Shown here piece after piece: positions 24,317 to 36,691 of a DNA stretch of 64,000 bases; position 1 is the first letter of the stretch; the number at the start of each line of letters is the position of its first letter. Location: assembly GCA_022453515.1 (NCBI GenBank), contig JAJNNY010000005.1, forward strand, positions 1,054,001 through 1,118,000, read 5' to 3'. The DNA is from Astrocystis sublimbata. Lineage: Eukaryota > Ascomycota > Sordariomycetes > Xylariales > Xylariaceae. A model generated the notes under the pieces. The model was not told where the DNA came from, ran no database searches, and worked only from the letters and a program-made list of their open reading frames with translations. A program made the translations under genes and the position numbers.

Positions 24317-27300
24317 TTATTGATGCATGGTACTTCCGTTCTCGAAGCCGGGATACGGCCCGCCTGTGAACTCAGCCCAGTCCCAGTCGAGTGTCATGGG
24401 CAGTTGCCAGAGATCTTGCGGCAGGGTCGGTTGGTATCCGCTACCACCAGGGCTCCGGCCCGCCATTCCGGGCCCGGCACCGTTCATACCCATAGAGTTC
24501 AGGAGCGTCGACGGCGATGCCATGGGCTGTCCAAAGCCCGTCAGTTCCGCAAAGCCCAGCTCGGACGGGTCAAATTGCTCAGACGGCCAGCCATCCACGC
24601 TGCCGCGCGGGGCCGAGCCCGTCGACGATGCCGCCGTGTTCATGGGGCTGTATCCGTTGGCGTATCCGTTCATATGCGAGCTGTTCGGCGTCTCGGCCGC
24701 GTTGGTGTTGTTCTGCCGGTTCTGCTCGCCGTTGAATTTCGGCGAGAGTTGCGCCACGCCGGCAACGCCGTTGCTGTTATACATGCTCGCCGTCGGCGTG
24801 GCCGCAGAGGACGAGGGGCGCATCGAGTGGCTGTCCTTTGACGGCCGGTTGAGCTCGGTGGGTTTCCGCTTCTTCCGCGACGCCGCTTCCTTCTCGGCCT
24901 TCTCTATCACGACCTTGGCGATACGCTCGAACTCGGCACAGACGCCGAGCATGCGGTGGACACCGCCGGTTTCGGCCTCCTGGCCCAGCGTTGAGAGGAA
25001 TGTGACCACCAGACTCATCAACCGCGTGTCTGAGCGTGCGCGGGTGTCGGTCGGGTTCTGCAGAATATTTCCAAACAGTGTCATTGATGCCGAAACGGGA
25101 AAGTAGAGAGCCATCCTATAGAGTGTGAGTCATTCCAATTACATCTGATAAGGAGAAGGCTGGTTGTTGGGATATACGTACCAGACACATGAGAAATCAC
25201 CCTGTGGTATGTATTTGAGCAGAGAAATGGTGGCTCTTGCAGCTGATGCACAGAGCGCCGCTGACGAAAACACCCTTGGGTTCAAAGGCCTGGCATTCAA
25301 ACCTTGGATTGCGAAATTGGCTAATCGGCTTGTCCAGAGGCCATGATGTATGGACATACGGTGAATGGTGGTAAGGGCGTTGTAGTAAGAGAAATGCAGC
25401 ATGACAATGTGCAGTACTAATGGTGTGTGAGACGCTTTAATCTCGTGCTCTGGGCGGTAGTCGATGTCAATGTTGTCTTTCCAATTTTCGAGCTCCTTGT
25501 CGAGATCCCCAATAGTCTGCAGGAGCTCGCCGTCCGACAGCTTCGTTGCTTTTGTCGAGTAAAGCCTTCTGTAAATTCTGCTTTGAATCACTGCAAATTC
25601 ACACATTACCCGAAAGATATTCATCTTGCCCTTGCCGTTGGCAAGAGGGATGTTACCGATGTGGTCCGCGGGGTCCGCATCTGGAAGATCGACATTCATA
25701 TCGTCATCGTCTTGCGCGGGCGGCCGACCTGACCGAAGGCACAGGTCCTTGTCAAGCATGTAAGCAATCCAGAAAACCCGTTTCCTCTGTTCGATTTCAA
25801 TGGGATTCAGGTTGAAACCGGTGCCGCGCTTGTGAAGTCCGATGCTATGTGAGGACCTTATGGCGGCCGCTATAAGGATAAAAGACGGCTGCGGGTTCGG
25901 CGTTCCTTGCATGAACAGAGCTATACCAAGTAATGCCTGTACGCTCAGGAGATCTGTGTTGCGCATGGCTAATTCACTGAAGACCCCCATGGCATTCTTG
26001 ATGTACCCCCATGCTTTCTCGTCCTCTTCCGCCGGCACGAGGTTGCTCATGACGCGAAGGCGATGCGCAATGCCGAACACGCAGTTGAGACTTGCCCACC
26101 AACCGGAGCCCTCGTACGGGTTAGAGGAATATTGCCTTTCCACCAGATGCATGAAAGTGGGTTGATGGAACAACGGGAAGATGCAGTTGAAGTTCTCGAA
26201 GTAGTCCTTCAACAGGGATAATGCTTCCGACTTGGACGGCAGAGGCCGGAAAACGGGCCGTTGGAAGAGGTCAGAAAAGACCTCCTGCTTCCATGCAGTC
26301 CATTTATGGTCATCAAGTGAGACTTCCGAAATCATTTTAGGAAACGATGTATCTCCTATCCTGTCGTTCACCCACTGAATACCCTTCGGAGAAAATATAG
26401 AAAAGCCGGAAGACGATCCTAGAACGTGTTAATTGAATGTTTTCTACCAACGAGCTGTTGCTTTCCATACCGATATATCGAGTCTCACCCTGAGGGTTCG
26501 TCACTAGCGAGCACATCATTTCTGAAAGCGCCTCTACCTCCTCCGCATTCTTCCCCTCTGCTGGTGGTGTTGAATGGTCCCTCTTGAACTCTTGCTCCTT
26601 CGTGGGCTCGGGTGACGTTAATGCGCTCTGGGACGCTGAATCCAAACCATCCGCACCGGATGTGGCCTGTGAGGGTGAGGTCGGATTTGAATGAGATGCC
26701 CCCGAGGCAATCGATTGATGACGCTTCTCTGCGAGGCGCTTTTCAAGAGTCGCCAGGTCTGTCGCCTCGTCGTCTTCCCCTAGTAGGCCTGTGCGTGAAA
26801 GTTCAGCTTGGGCCCAGGATAATAGCGCAGAAACAACGTCGGATATATTTAGCTATTTGCAGAGTCATGACTTACCGGATAACCTGAGCAGACTTTCCAT
26901 TCGTCCAAGGCGGTTTTCGAGGCCTTCTATGTATTTAGCACTATATTCAAGCAATTAGAACAATGTAATTTGATTCAAGACGAGGAGTGCATTTCTCAGC
27001 AGTACCATACCCTTTGGGTGGACTTCGCTTTTTCTCAACTTGCGTAAAGACGCAGTCCGTCTTGTAGTTTATACAGTGAGTACAAGCGGGAAGCTTCCCG
27101 TCACACTTGATCTTCTTTTTGCGGCACATGTCACATGCCTAAAACGATATCATGTTAGTCACGTATTCCACGAAAGTCCACCAACGCGGCCCAGCGTGGA
27201 GGGGGCAGCTGTTGGAGTTGCAGCAACTTACCCGTGCGATTCTTCTCCTCTTTGCCTCATTCACATCATCAAGTAGCGCGGAGGGGTCGAAACCCATCTG

Positions 27301-27438
27301 AGCCGCAAGCTCCGGGGGCAACATGGGAAGACTGTCATGACCGTAGGCTCCGAATATCGATGGCGGCTGGTTTATCAGCGGGGGAGGATGTATGCCCGGA
27401 ATTTGGAAGCCACCCCGGTCGACTCTGAGATGGTCCAT
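24317..27438 (-). CDS. Zn(II)2Cys6 transcription factor with fungal-specific TF domain
   Basis: A sequence-specific nuclear regulator. Six exons (27232-27438, 27011-27138, 26876-26940, 26471-26788, 25182-26418, 24317-25115) give 917 residues; introns are 93, 70, 87, 52 and 66 bp and all keep the frame. The binuclear cluster has C71, C74, C81, C88, C91 and C98 (CX2CX6CX6CX2CX6C), beginning [15 protein letters not shown]. The linker [16 protein letters not shown] leads into a heptad-like dimerisation region ([17 protein letters not shown]). The middle-homology (fungal_trans) region starts near [19 protein letters not shown] and includes [20 protein letters not shown]. The C-terminal part carries a basic ASRKKRKP patch and then a Ser/Asn/Gly-rich tail, a possible activation region. 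The fit of all exons to one continuous family protein is good. I cannot name a target pathway; neighbours are housekeeping genes, so context gives no hint. Confidence 0.93.
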
Positions 27439-30400
27439 CGTGTACGATTACTCTTGTTGTCGGTCAGTGGTCGTCGTAGTCGATGCCGTGGAGGTGATGG
27501 TCGTTTATTTCGGAGTGCTGATTCTTACAACACACGCAGGTGGTCCGTTCTTTGACTCGGATGCGCCGGCAGTGGAGGGCAGCCAGTCGAGCTCGTTATC
27601 GTGGTTACGGTCGCGGGGAAAAAGTGAAGAAGGAAGAAGAGTAACAACCACATATGCGAGGGGTTCTTCGAACGATTCGCAACGTATTGGGGAAGTCAGG
27701 GAGCTAAACTAGCATGCGTAAGCATGAATGCGGAGGGTCGGAAGACTAGTGTAATAGTAGTGTAAGGGTACGGTATACAATAAAGAAGTAAGTGGAAGTA
27801 TGATTTGCCTTGGTATACATTTAATTGAGACAGCCACACGTGGGATTCGGTTTTAAGCTGCGGCCCACCTTACCTAGCACGTAGTAGCAGCACACACTAC
27901 CGTAGGTCATATCTTTAGGTGCGGTCACAATGTACATTGCATGGTACTAATTGTAGAATTCATGGCATTGGCCCTTGGGTAGCAAATAGGAAGTTCTTCT
28001 ACATAGCAAATGTACATATTAGATCTGTAGGTACGGTACAGTAGAACCCCAGGGGTACGGGTTTGCTGAGAGAAGACGCCTATGGTCCAGATTAGAAATC
28101 AAAACGTGGCTGGTTGGCAGCGTCAAGCAGGCTGCTATTCGCTCGGTAACATAGACAAGAAGGGGGCTGAGTGGGTTTAGACGCTGTGAAGGTGAGTTGT
28201 GCTGGGATCAGTCTAGATGCTACCTCGACTACTGCAACTTGTGCACTATTACCGCGCTCGTACTCGGGTCTCGGAACTGGGTACTGGGCGGCAAGCAGCA
28301 ACATGGCGACTATTGAGACTATTAAAAGAACACCTGCTTATCAACGTTGTACCACAGGACTTAGGCAGGTACGTGCATGTAGTTGGTTGACAAAAGCCAC
28401 AATGACGGCTCGATGCTGTCGCAGCCCTCTCGGCGCTGTTCTTTGTGAAGGCTGTTATGAAGCTGCATTTAGTTTGGAATTACAAATAAAGAGTCTTACA
28501 TAGCGAGCACAGGTCAGCGTAACACAGTTACCGTCATGGATGTTCCCCGGCCCTGGAGAGATCGTGAAGACTTCGAAACCCCTGATTGAGACAATGATAC
28601 GATAATACGCACCGACCCGGCGAATCACACTCGCGCTGTTGCCACCATAACACTGCCTGATATACCACGTTATGAGGCTGGTCCTGTATAATCTACCGAG
28701 CAAGCTTAGCTGCAAGGGGCCTCGCCCGCTTGGATAGCACAACGACTCCTTGAAGCACGGACGACACAATAAGTGGGCTATCATACAACTGGCAGACTCC
28801 ACCAAGAAACTAACCGTTAATGGTTGGGGAGTTTCGCCAAGGTGAGGAAATAGGCTGGCCTAGCCTACATACGAATAAACATTTTTACCTGGCGAGCCTG
28901 GATGACTCGGATGACCTATCAACACCCATGCATCAAACGTGGTGGAAACATCGGATGAGTAACTAGCAGGCTCGGCAGGCTCGTTCTTTGTTTCTAGAGG
29001 GGAAGAAATATTGATTTAAGAAATAATAATAATTAAAACCCCCCAAAGCACAGCAAGGCTCGTCAAATCCAGTCAGTTTGGTGAGAGCATGAATTTGTGA
29101 GGTACGCAAAGTACTTGTGCTTCATGGCCAAGCGTTCTGATGTTGCCAGTCGAGGTTGCTAGCGTTGCCTCCCACGTCTGATGTCAGAGCAAAACAAATG
29201 TATTAGGGCGTCTGAGCCCTTGATGTACCGAGATCTTCGTAGCAGCGGGTGGTAAAGCTCAAGGTGGTTTTCCAGGAGACTTGCCTGGAAACCCAGTCGA
29301 GCCAGGCAAGCCAGGCCATGCCAGTCTCCAACCCCCAGGATGCCAGGCTCGCCAGGCATCCCTTTCACGGATGTCGTCAGGCAGGAGGTAGATCCTCAAA
29401 GCCGCTGGAAACCGCGGACTTGGCGATTGGCGAAGTTCCGACGCACTGGCTCGTTGATCAAGCAATACAGCATTGTGAGAGCGGACGAGTGAATGATCGC
29501 TCACTGGATCGTCCTCTGCATCGTCATCATCGTCGGCAGTCCGACAACAACATCAACAACAATTTTGTGATGCCAAAGCGGCACTTGGGATGTGGGTGAC
29601 CCTGCAAGACCAACACGCCAGAGGGGTTTGTACTATGTACGTCCGGCGCGGAAAAAAAAGAGAGAGACAAAAAAAAAAGGGATTTCTCCTTCCGCGGTGA
29701 GAATTGTCCAACTGTTGATTGGCGACTTGGTAAGGCTATTGCGACGGTCGAGAGGCACTGCACGCACGTTGGCGGCGTTTAGGATCTCCTGTACATGCAT
29801 GCACTAACTCGACCCTGCCCCATGCCTGCCTGCTCTCTGTATCTGTCAAAGGTAGGTCGGCTTTTGCTCCGCCTTCCAAATCAACATGATGTGACACGCC
29901 ACGGCCCACGACAGGCTCGACAGGCTCGACAGGAACCACAAGCCGAACCATGGCCAGAGTCATTAACGCCACAGGCGAGACACGAGAGGGTGCGGGAATT
30001 CAATTCAATCAATGGCTTGTTCGTCAATTTAGGCATAGGTGGCGAGGGGGGGTGCACGCTACACACTCGGACATCCAGGGATTCCGCTGCAACGTTCATC
30101 CAGTACGATGGCGCCCAGGCTGCCAGCCCACACAACGTGTGCATTTCCCTTCGCCAGTGTCCACGATGAACATGCGTCCGTGTTTCAGGTATCGCAAACG
30201 CCCACCGTCCATGGGCCATGCGACACCCGCGAGAGGCCTCATTTTGAGACGCCAATCGCCAATCGCCAATCGTCCATCATGCTGCAACGCTACTCTGCGG
30301 TCCGAAGCTACCGCAGACTTGGATGCTTGGGTGGCCGTCTATAATAACCACGACCCAATGCGAATTTGGCAGGAGGCCTGGGCACCCGAGGGCACCCAGT

Positions 30401-31095
30401 CGAACAGTACGGGGTTTGTCTTCCAAGTGTGTATGTATGGTGTGTGACCACGTTGGCCGATGTCACCTAGAGTTTCATAACCGTCTCATGCTGCGTTTAT
30501 GCCCAGCACCTCGTCGTCGCCCCGGATTCGAACGCGAGCACGCAATAACTTGAAGTTGAAATATACCATGTGTGCAATATTAAAAACAGCGACAATGAAG
30601 CCCGCATGAATGCCCATTACACTCGCCGGCTCGGCACTGCTATACATTCTCAGCTAACCATTCATTACTCTGCCTCAATTCGCCAACAATGCGACATTAT
30701 AGTTTTCACATCGGTGAGGTGTGCTCCAATTGGTAACGTCCCTGCAATAGCCACCCATGACATACCACAGAAGCAATTTCAATGCTCATCCCGCAACACG
30801 GACACCTATCTCACCAGTCATCATCATGCGGCATAATTTGGATATTATCTTGGTAAATTGTGAGGTCTGAAGATCCTACAGTATTAACTGGCTGATGTTG
30901 CAAGCTTTGTCCGTTCGAAGGGTTGCCCTCATTATATACAAGAAAGTGATCTTTGAAAATCAGATCTAGAGTACAAAGCCCGCTCTTTGCTATCGCTCAT
31001 TTCCAACTAACTTTCCCACAAAGATAGGTTGGGGATTCTAGCAGTAGATATCGTAAACATGGGTACACAAGCGTGACCTAGTGGAGACAGCCGTC
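27439..31095. other. Gene-free stretch, 3.7 kb
   Basis: The first part should hold the promoter of the Zn2Cys6 factor. No further gene is supported. The longest frames (28455-28805 on minus, 29950-30447 on plus) show no domain. A purine tract lies at 29651-29680 and several short GCCAGGC-rich repeats at 29280-29365. A tRNA-like GGATTCGAAC at about 30523 does not form a T arm. Confidence 0.55.
29651..29680. repeat. Purine tract (A8 GAGAGAGAC A10)
   Basis: Two A runs flank a GA repeat on the plus strand, in non-coding DNA. Confidence 0.8.
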
Positions 31096-32999
31096 TCAAA
31101 GGTCTTCAGTAAACCTGGAAAAGGACCCGTGAGAGCGTGTGGATCTATCCTGAGAGAGATGGGAACGCCCGATTAGGTCCGGAGGCAGTACAGGAGACTC
31201 GGCACGATTATCGTCGGAGAACGGGTCATCGGTAAAGGGACTCCTCGTCGGAACGGCAGTCCGAGCCGGACTGGCATGAAATACCGGGATGCTGGTCTCC
31301 TGCAACATGGGGGAGCCGACAGCTAATCTGGACAAGGGTGCTTCTCCAAAGAAAAGCTGCGAGGCTCGGTAGTCGATCGATTGATCACTCATCATAGTGG
31401 CTCTCGGGTCTGTGTAGCCGTCACCGCCAAATTGTAGGACAGGAGGCAGTTTCCGGCCGGATACCTTGGTGAACCCCCGTTCTGCCCCATCAGATGCTAC
31501 CGTACCTCTCGAGGCGCGATTTTGGCTTGTGAGATTGGCCAGCGCTGCAGGGATAGCGAACGGAATAGACCGTCGCTGTTCGGACATCCCGCCAAGGGCA
31601 CCGCCGCCGCCATTGGTGGGCCCTCCGTTCCCTCCGCTTGCCGTGGCGCCGTACCCTCTATCATTTCCAGATCCTTGTAAGAGCTTCATGTTAGGGTTAC
31701 GCCTCCTCCATCTCAAGAAAGTCGCAGCAAGGAGGAGGATGAGAGCGAGTCCGGAAATTGCTCCAACCACGCTCCCAGCAATAGTCGCGGTTGATGTGCT
31801 ACCCGAGTTCGGACCGGAGCCCGGATCGGGTCCGGTCGTCGAAGCAGAGCCATCGCTGTCAACTGTGCCAGCAGGCGAGCCTATTCCATCAGCGCCGCTG
31901 GTTGTCGTAGCTCCGTGGGTGGCAGTGTTGGTGTAATATGTGTAAGCTACATTTGAAGAGGCATCGGACATCGATGTTGATGTCCCCGAGGCCGATTGTG
32001 ATGTAAGAACAGACGATGAGGACTGTGACTCTGTTAAGGTTTTAGACCGCGTACCGCCTGGGCCGCCTAAAACCGTCACGCCCTCATCGCTGGTCGTGGT
32101 TGAGAGAGACGCAGTAGAGTTAGCAGAAGTCGAAGATGCCGTAGACGAAGTTAATAGTGACGATGAAGATGAATTTAAAGACGAATAAGCTGCAAGATGT
32201 CAGTCACTCTGCACCTCATGGGTCGGGTTTTTTTATGCTCACTTGAATTAGAGGGACCACCTAGTGAAGGAAAGGCAGGTGGTGCGGACAAAGGAGTGGC
32301 TGGAATAGACGCATAAGAAAACGTGGGAAAGGAGGTAGGCATAGAAGTTCCCGAGGGTGTCACAGTCGGGTCTTCTATGGATGGCGAAGAGGAGGACGTT
32401 GGGTGCGCGACACCATTGCCGTCGTCGGTAGCGCTGCTGGTAGAAGGTGAAATCGAATTCGTGTCTGGGACTCCCGTCTCCGGAAGGTCGAGGCCCGTCG
32501 GCGAAGAAGAAGGCGAGGGCGAAGGCGAGGGTTGTTGAGTGCTGCTTGGGATAGTCGACTCGGACTGGTCAGCGGTGACTGCAGGCGTATCGGCGGTGGT
32601 GGTGGTGGTAGGGTGCTCGTGTGGCAACGTCTTGACGACGACTGAACCGGTCAAATCGGTTACTTGATAGACAGAGATGGTTTCAACGACGACGACGACG
32701 TCGGAGTCGCTGTCGGCATTCTCTGGCGGTGTGCTGCTTCTCTGTTGTGGCCTGCTGCTGCTGCTGTTGTCCCTCTGTTGCGGCCTGCTGCTGCTGTCTC
32801 TCTGGGAACGAATGTGGTGTAGTCGCTGGTGGTTGCGGTTGCGGGTTTGGCCGTGAGGCAAAGACTGGCCGTTGCCGTTGCGAAAATGAGGGTGGGCGGG
32901 CTGCCGGTGTTGCGCCTGGTGGTCGTGAGGGTGGTCGTGAAGGTGATCGTCTACGTCCCGGGCCTGAGGGAGTGAAGACCCGGAATCCTGATCGGTCAT
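31096..32999 (-). CDS. Ser/Thr-rich single-pass membrane protein
   Basis: Likely a cell-surface protein with a mucin-like outer part. Two exons (32243-32999 and 31096-32189, 53-bp intron) give 616 residues. In order: a His/Gln/Arg-rich segment (residues 20-90, with HLHDHPHDHQAQHR), a short hydrophobic strand (SDVVVVVETISVYQV), about 250 residues dominated by Ser, Thr and Pro, a Gly/Ser linker, then one membrane helix (IAGSVVGAISGLALILLLAA) followed at once by FLRWRRR. A 180-residue cytoplasmic tail follows. This layout matches fungal Mid2/Wsc-like wall sensors and Skg6/Axl2-type proteins, but no Wsc cysteine domain is present, so function is inference. The ATG at 32999 gives no signal peptide. 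A hydrophobic run encoded on the same strand at 33338-33379 may belong to a missed upstream exon. Confidence 0.7.
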
Positions 33000-35900
33000 C
33001 GCGCTGCGTGGCGGTGTAATAGGGGAATACGAGCTACTGCTCGGCAGCGCTCTGTTGTGGTGCAGTGGTGCTGCTGGAACTGTGCTGGCTGGACTGCTGT
33101 ACTGGCCAGTGGGCGGAGGGCGGAGGGCGCTGTGGCTCGGTGCTGACTCGCTGCGCTAGGTTGCCGATCGTGCGGGGGCTTCCATTATTATCACAATCAA
33201 GCAAGTCGTCTATTCTCGTCTCGTCGCTGTGGTCGCTCTGGTCGCTGGCGCGTCGAATCGGCTCTTCCTCATCGTTGTTGTTGTCGTCGCCGGCAGCGTC
33301 TCGGGGCCTGACATCCACGCCTTCTCGTTCATTCGGGCAGGGAAGGGAGAGAAAGAGGAGGGCGAGGAGGCTAGCCGTCCTCTTTGCTGAAAAAGGATGG
33401 CATCTAATAACACCACCAACACGCCCCAATATAGCAGCCAATTTTAAAATGAGAGCGAACGACACTTTGGCCCCCTTAGCTGCCTGAGCGCCCCGCCTAG
33501 GTCCCCCCAAAGTCCCCCTTGCAATGGCTAGCCAAGACGGTCCAGTGGCTCTGTACCAGGCCCCCAGGTGCTAGGTACATGCACTGTACCTACATATAGG
33601 TCCATGGGTAGGTAAGCTAGTGGGACCCGCAACCCAACCGTCCCCATGTCCAGTCCTGCCTCACCTGGCTGACTCACTGCAGTGTGCACGGCTTCCACTA
33701 TACTACCAGGTATCTAGGTGCCTGTGTAGGTAGACATCTACACGACTAAGTCGCGTATACACCTATGAATCTACCTCTTATCATTACACCACCAATGACC
33801 ACGTACTTGAGTAAGGTACGTAAAATATCCAAGGCTCCCCAAGGCTCCCCAAGGCATCCCCAGAGAATATGACTTAGAACATGCCATGATGGAGGGCAGG
33901 TCGCGCGTCAGGCGTCAGATACCTACCAATCGATCAAACCACTTCCTGTTTTCTGCTGTCGGTTATCATTGGTCCCCGACTCAAGCATGATCTGTTGTCC
34001 ATACATTCGATTCAGCTTCAATCTCCAGGGCTCTGTCCCGGGAGCTCATTTCGCTTCTTAGTGGTAAACTTGCCGGCTGCACGATTCGATGTCCAGGGAC
34101 TATGGAGCTGTCCAATCAGACATGGGGACATGGCCATTTCCATCCATGCCCCCAGTCGCCAATCGCCGGGGTCTCCTGGTCTGGCCGGCTCTCTGAAGAA
34201 TGTATTTACCTATCAGTATGCCAGTCTGCCAGAGGCTCTCCCTGCTAGAACCCTGCTAGAGCCTGCGTCAACTCAAAGCGAGCCGCAGATTCCAACACTT
34301 CCTCTCTTTCTCTTCCGGTGGTATTGTTGTTTGAGCACTCCTCAGTCTACAGTAAATGTATACATATATGGACGAGCAGCTGGTCGTCGGGCTGGTCAGA
34401 ATAGTAATTGGTTCGGTGCGGGTGGATAGGATACCTCAATGTAGGTATGATGAGTCTCGTCTGCGTTCCATGGCTTCCAATCCTGTCGACCTGTCAAGGC
34501 ACCCGAGCACCATTTGTTTGCAGGCCCGCCAGCACGCGTTGGGGCTTGGCGTGGAGCATGATTACATGCAGGTGCCCATACTTGCCTACCTCACATGTAC
34601 ATGCAGTCTGTACGATACGGGACTGCTGCATGCCAGAATCCATAATCCAGAACCTCGTATCCTTTCCGGTAAAAACGGCCTAGGCAATCTAGCGGCGCGG
34701 CGATGGCGCTCCTCGTCGTCCACCTGAACTTGTCCCATTGACATTCATCTACGTGAGACATTGGGAAGAATGAAGGGAAAAGAGACGTGATGGCTAGCAG
34801 GCAAAGATCTGGCTGTTTGTCTGTCTGTCTTTGTCCCGTCCGAGCCGTTCCACTGTCTACTCGTACATAGACCGACCGGGATGCCGGGCATCTATGCCTT
34901 GAAACTTAGGTATGGGACAAAACAGCTGCACACCCTGGTCCGGGTGGATTCGGCTCATTTACCACTGTTGATCTTCCTCATCTCAGCAACTCAGTTCTGC
35001 TCAGTTCGCATCTCGATGGCCACTTGGCTCCTCGAGTCTTGGGTCAACGACATCATGCGCGTCATGATCAGCAGTCGAAAGCACAATTGCCGTTATTACG
35101 TGACGGCTCGTGCCATGGATTCTTCTCGGGAGATCGTCTACCATGTCGCCATTCTACTGTACTACGTAGCGGTCGGCGATTTGCTCCTCTGGACGTGTAT
35201 CAGGCCCGGATGTACCCACGGGTCATGACGGCAACTAATTATCGCAATGCACTGAGGCCCATGTGAGGCACAGGCACGGGGGTGGGTAACCTTACCACAG
35301 CCGACAGCACCAGACTAAGATACATTTTTTCCCCTCGCGGTGTCAATGGCGAACAATAACGGGCATAGATGCAGCTTTCTTAGTGTCCAGATATATACCG
35401 TGCTGTCAGAATGAACACAAACGCATATATATGCCTGGGTACGCTAGGATACTAGGTATGGAGGCAGATCAGCTACTTACGAAAGATCAATTCTTGATTG
35501 ATGTCGAAGTAAGAGTACCGAGTTCTAACACGTCGAAAGCCGCTGGAACGTAAGTACTTGTTGTAGATAGGGTGGCTCGGGTGGTGAAGAAACGTCAAAG
35601 TATGGGAGGGGGGCGTTCATCCACGTGCTACATGTTCCAACGATAAACCGTCCGAGGTCCGCACATGGGTTAGTGAGGCCATTTCGGGAACAAGTATAAG
35701 TTTTAGCTTCAGTCAAACCGTATTGTGGTTGGCCAAGACAACATCTCGTTCTAACTGACGACCGATTGACTGACTACATATATTTTCTAGGATATGGGAT
35801 TGATTTGGATATAAGTCGCGAAGCCCTGGTATCACATCACACAATTGTAGGATTATACGCATAGCGAAGCACATGCTTTGGGTCACGCAAAGGCAGGTGA

Positions 35901-36034
35901 ATTCCATCATCTTTGTTGGGTATCAATAAGATCTCACAGAGAAGCATAACCCCCCTATTTTGCCATCCGCTCAATATGAGGAAACGTCCGCGAACACCAA
36001 TAACTCCGTAGAAATGCCCGGATAAAACATGTTT
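33000..36034. other. Intergenic, membrane-protein 5' side to LOC1
   Basis: The part next to 33000 may include an unmodelled first exon of the Ser/Thr-rich membrane protein, within the minus-strand frame at 33034-33510. A CCTAGGTA-type block lies at 33568-33735. From 33740 to 36034 I see no gene; plus-strand frames at 33995-34429 and 34356-34727 have no recognisable content. Confidence 0.5.
33568..33735. repeat. CCTAGGTA/TACCTACC cluster
   Basis: Repeated CTAGGTACATG, TACCTACATA, GGTAGGTA and TATCTAGGTG words in both orientations, separated by unique sequence. Same family as the blocks near 1.6, 4.0, 19.4 and 41.9 kb. Confidence 0.75.
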
Positions 36035-36691
36035 TCATGCAAAAGCGACCCTCTTCTTCTTTGGCTTCATATTCGTGCCCGCGGACACGGCGTCCGAGAT
36101 GAGTGCTTTATCATCGTCGCCGTGGGCTTTGTTCCGCTTCCTCTTCTTGCGCAGCGAATCTTTCGTCTCGTCGAGCTTGGCCTTCTTCTCCGCCTCCTTG
36201 GCCTCGGCCTCGACGCGCCGCGCCTCGCGGATATCCTCCATCTGCCGCGCCTTTATCATCTTGGACTCGATCTGGCCGTCTTTGTCGGCCTGTACGATGG
36301 CGAGGATCGTGCTCATGCTCTCCTGTTTGACCGCCGTAAGCTTCTCGACCCTCATAGCCTGCGACTACAGCGCGCTCCGCCTTAGACGTACCTTATCATC
36401 GACAAACACCTTGCCCTTCTTCGTCCCCTTCGGCTTTGTGACGCCGACAGGAGTGATCATGTTCAGCTGTGGTATCCCCAACTCTTTCTCAGTATACACC
36501 TTCTTCTTTTTCTTTTTCAGCAGGTCGGCCATGGTGCGGCCCTTGACCTGCTTCGCCAACGGCGCAGCGGTGGGCTTCTTGGACTTGGACACGCCATTTG
36601 AGGAGCTAGACTTGGATCCCTTGCTCGCGCCACCGCCAGGCTTGCTCGCCGCATGCTTGTTTTTTATCGTGCTTGTTCGTTTCGGCGCCAT
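36035..36691 (-). CDS. LOC1: 60S ribosomal subunit assembly/export protein LOC1
   Basis: A small, very basic nucleolar protein; yeast Loc1 acts in 60S subunit maturation and in ASH1 mRNA localisation. Two exons (36392-36691 and 36035-36322) give 195 residues, close to yeast Loc1 (204). The N-terminal 60 residues are Lys/Ser-rich. Recognisable family stretches are [20 protein letters not shown], then [13 protein letters not shown] directly joined to [21 protein letters not shown] long charged helix ([18 protein letters not shown]) leads to RKKRKRNK and a basic end. The 69-bp intron was chosen because it restores the conserved joint K-ESMSTI; the nearest in-frame acceptor would make only a 33-bp intron and insert 12 foreign residues. 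Transcribed away from HIS3, with 758 bp between the two start codons. Confidence 0.85.

Noticed and set aside
24320..25106. Plus-strand open frames of 173 and 259 codons
   Set aside because: They lie exactly opposite the last exon of the Zn2Cys6 factor and reflect its GC-rich codons; the minus-strand reading has the conserved protein.
30515..30550. GGATTCGAAC, which resembles the T loop of a tRNA on the minus strand
   Set aside because: The flanking bases do not pair into a 5-bp T stem, and no anticodon or acceptor arm can be drawn around it.
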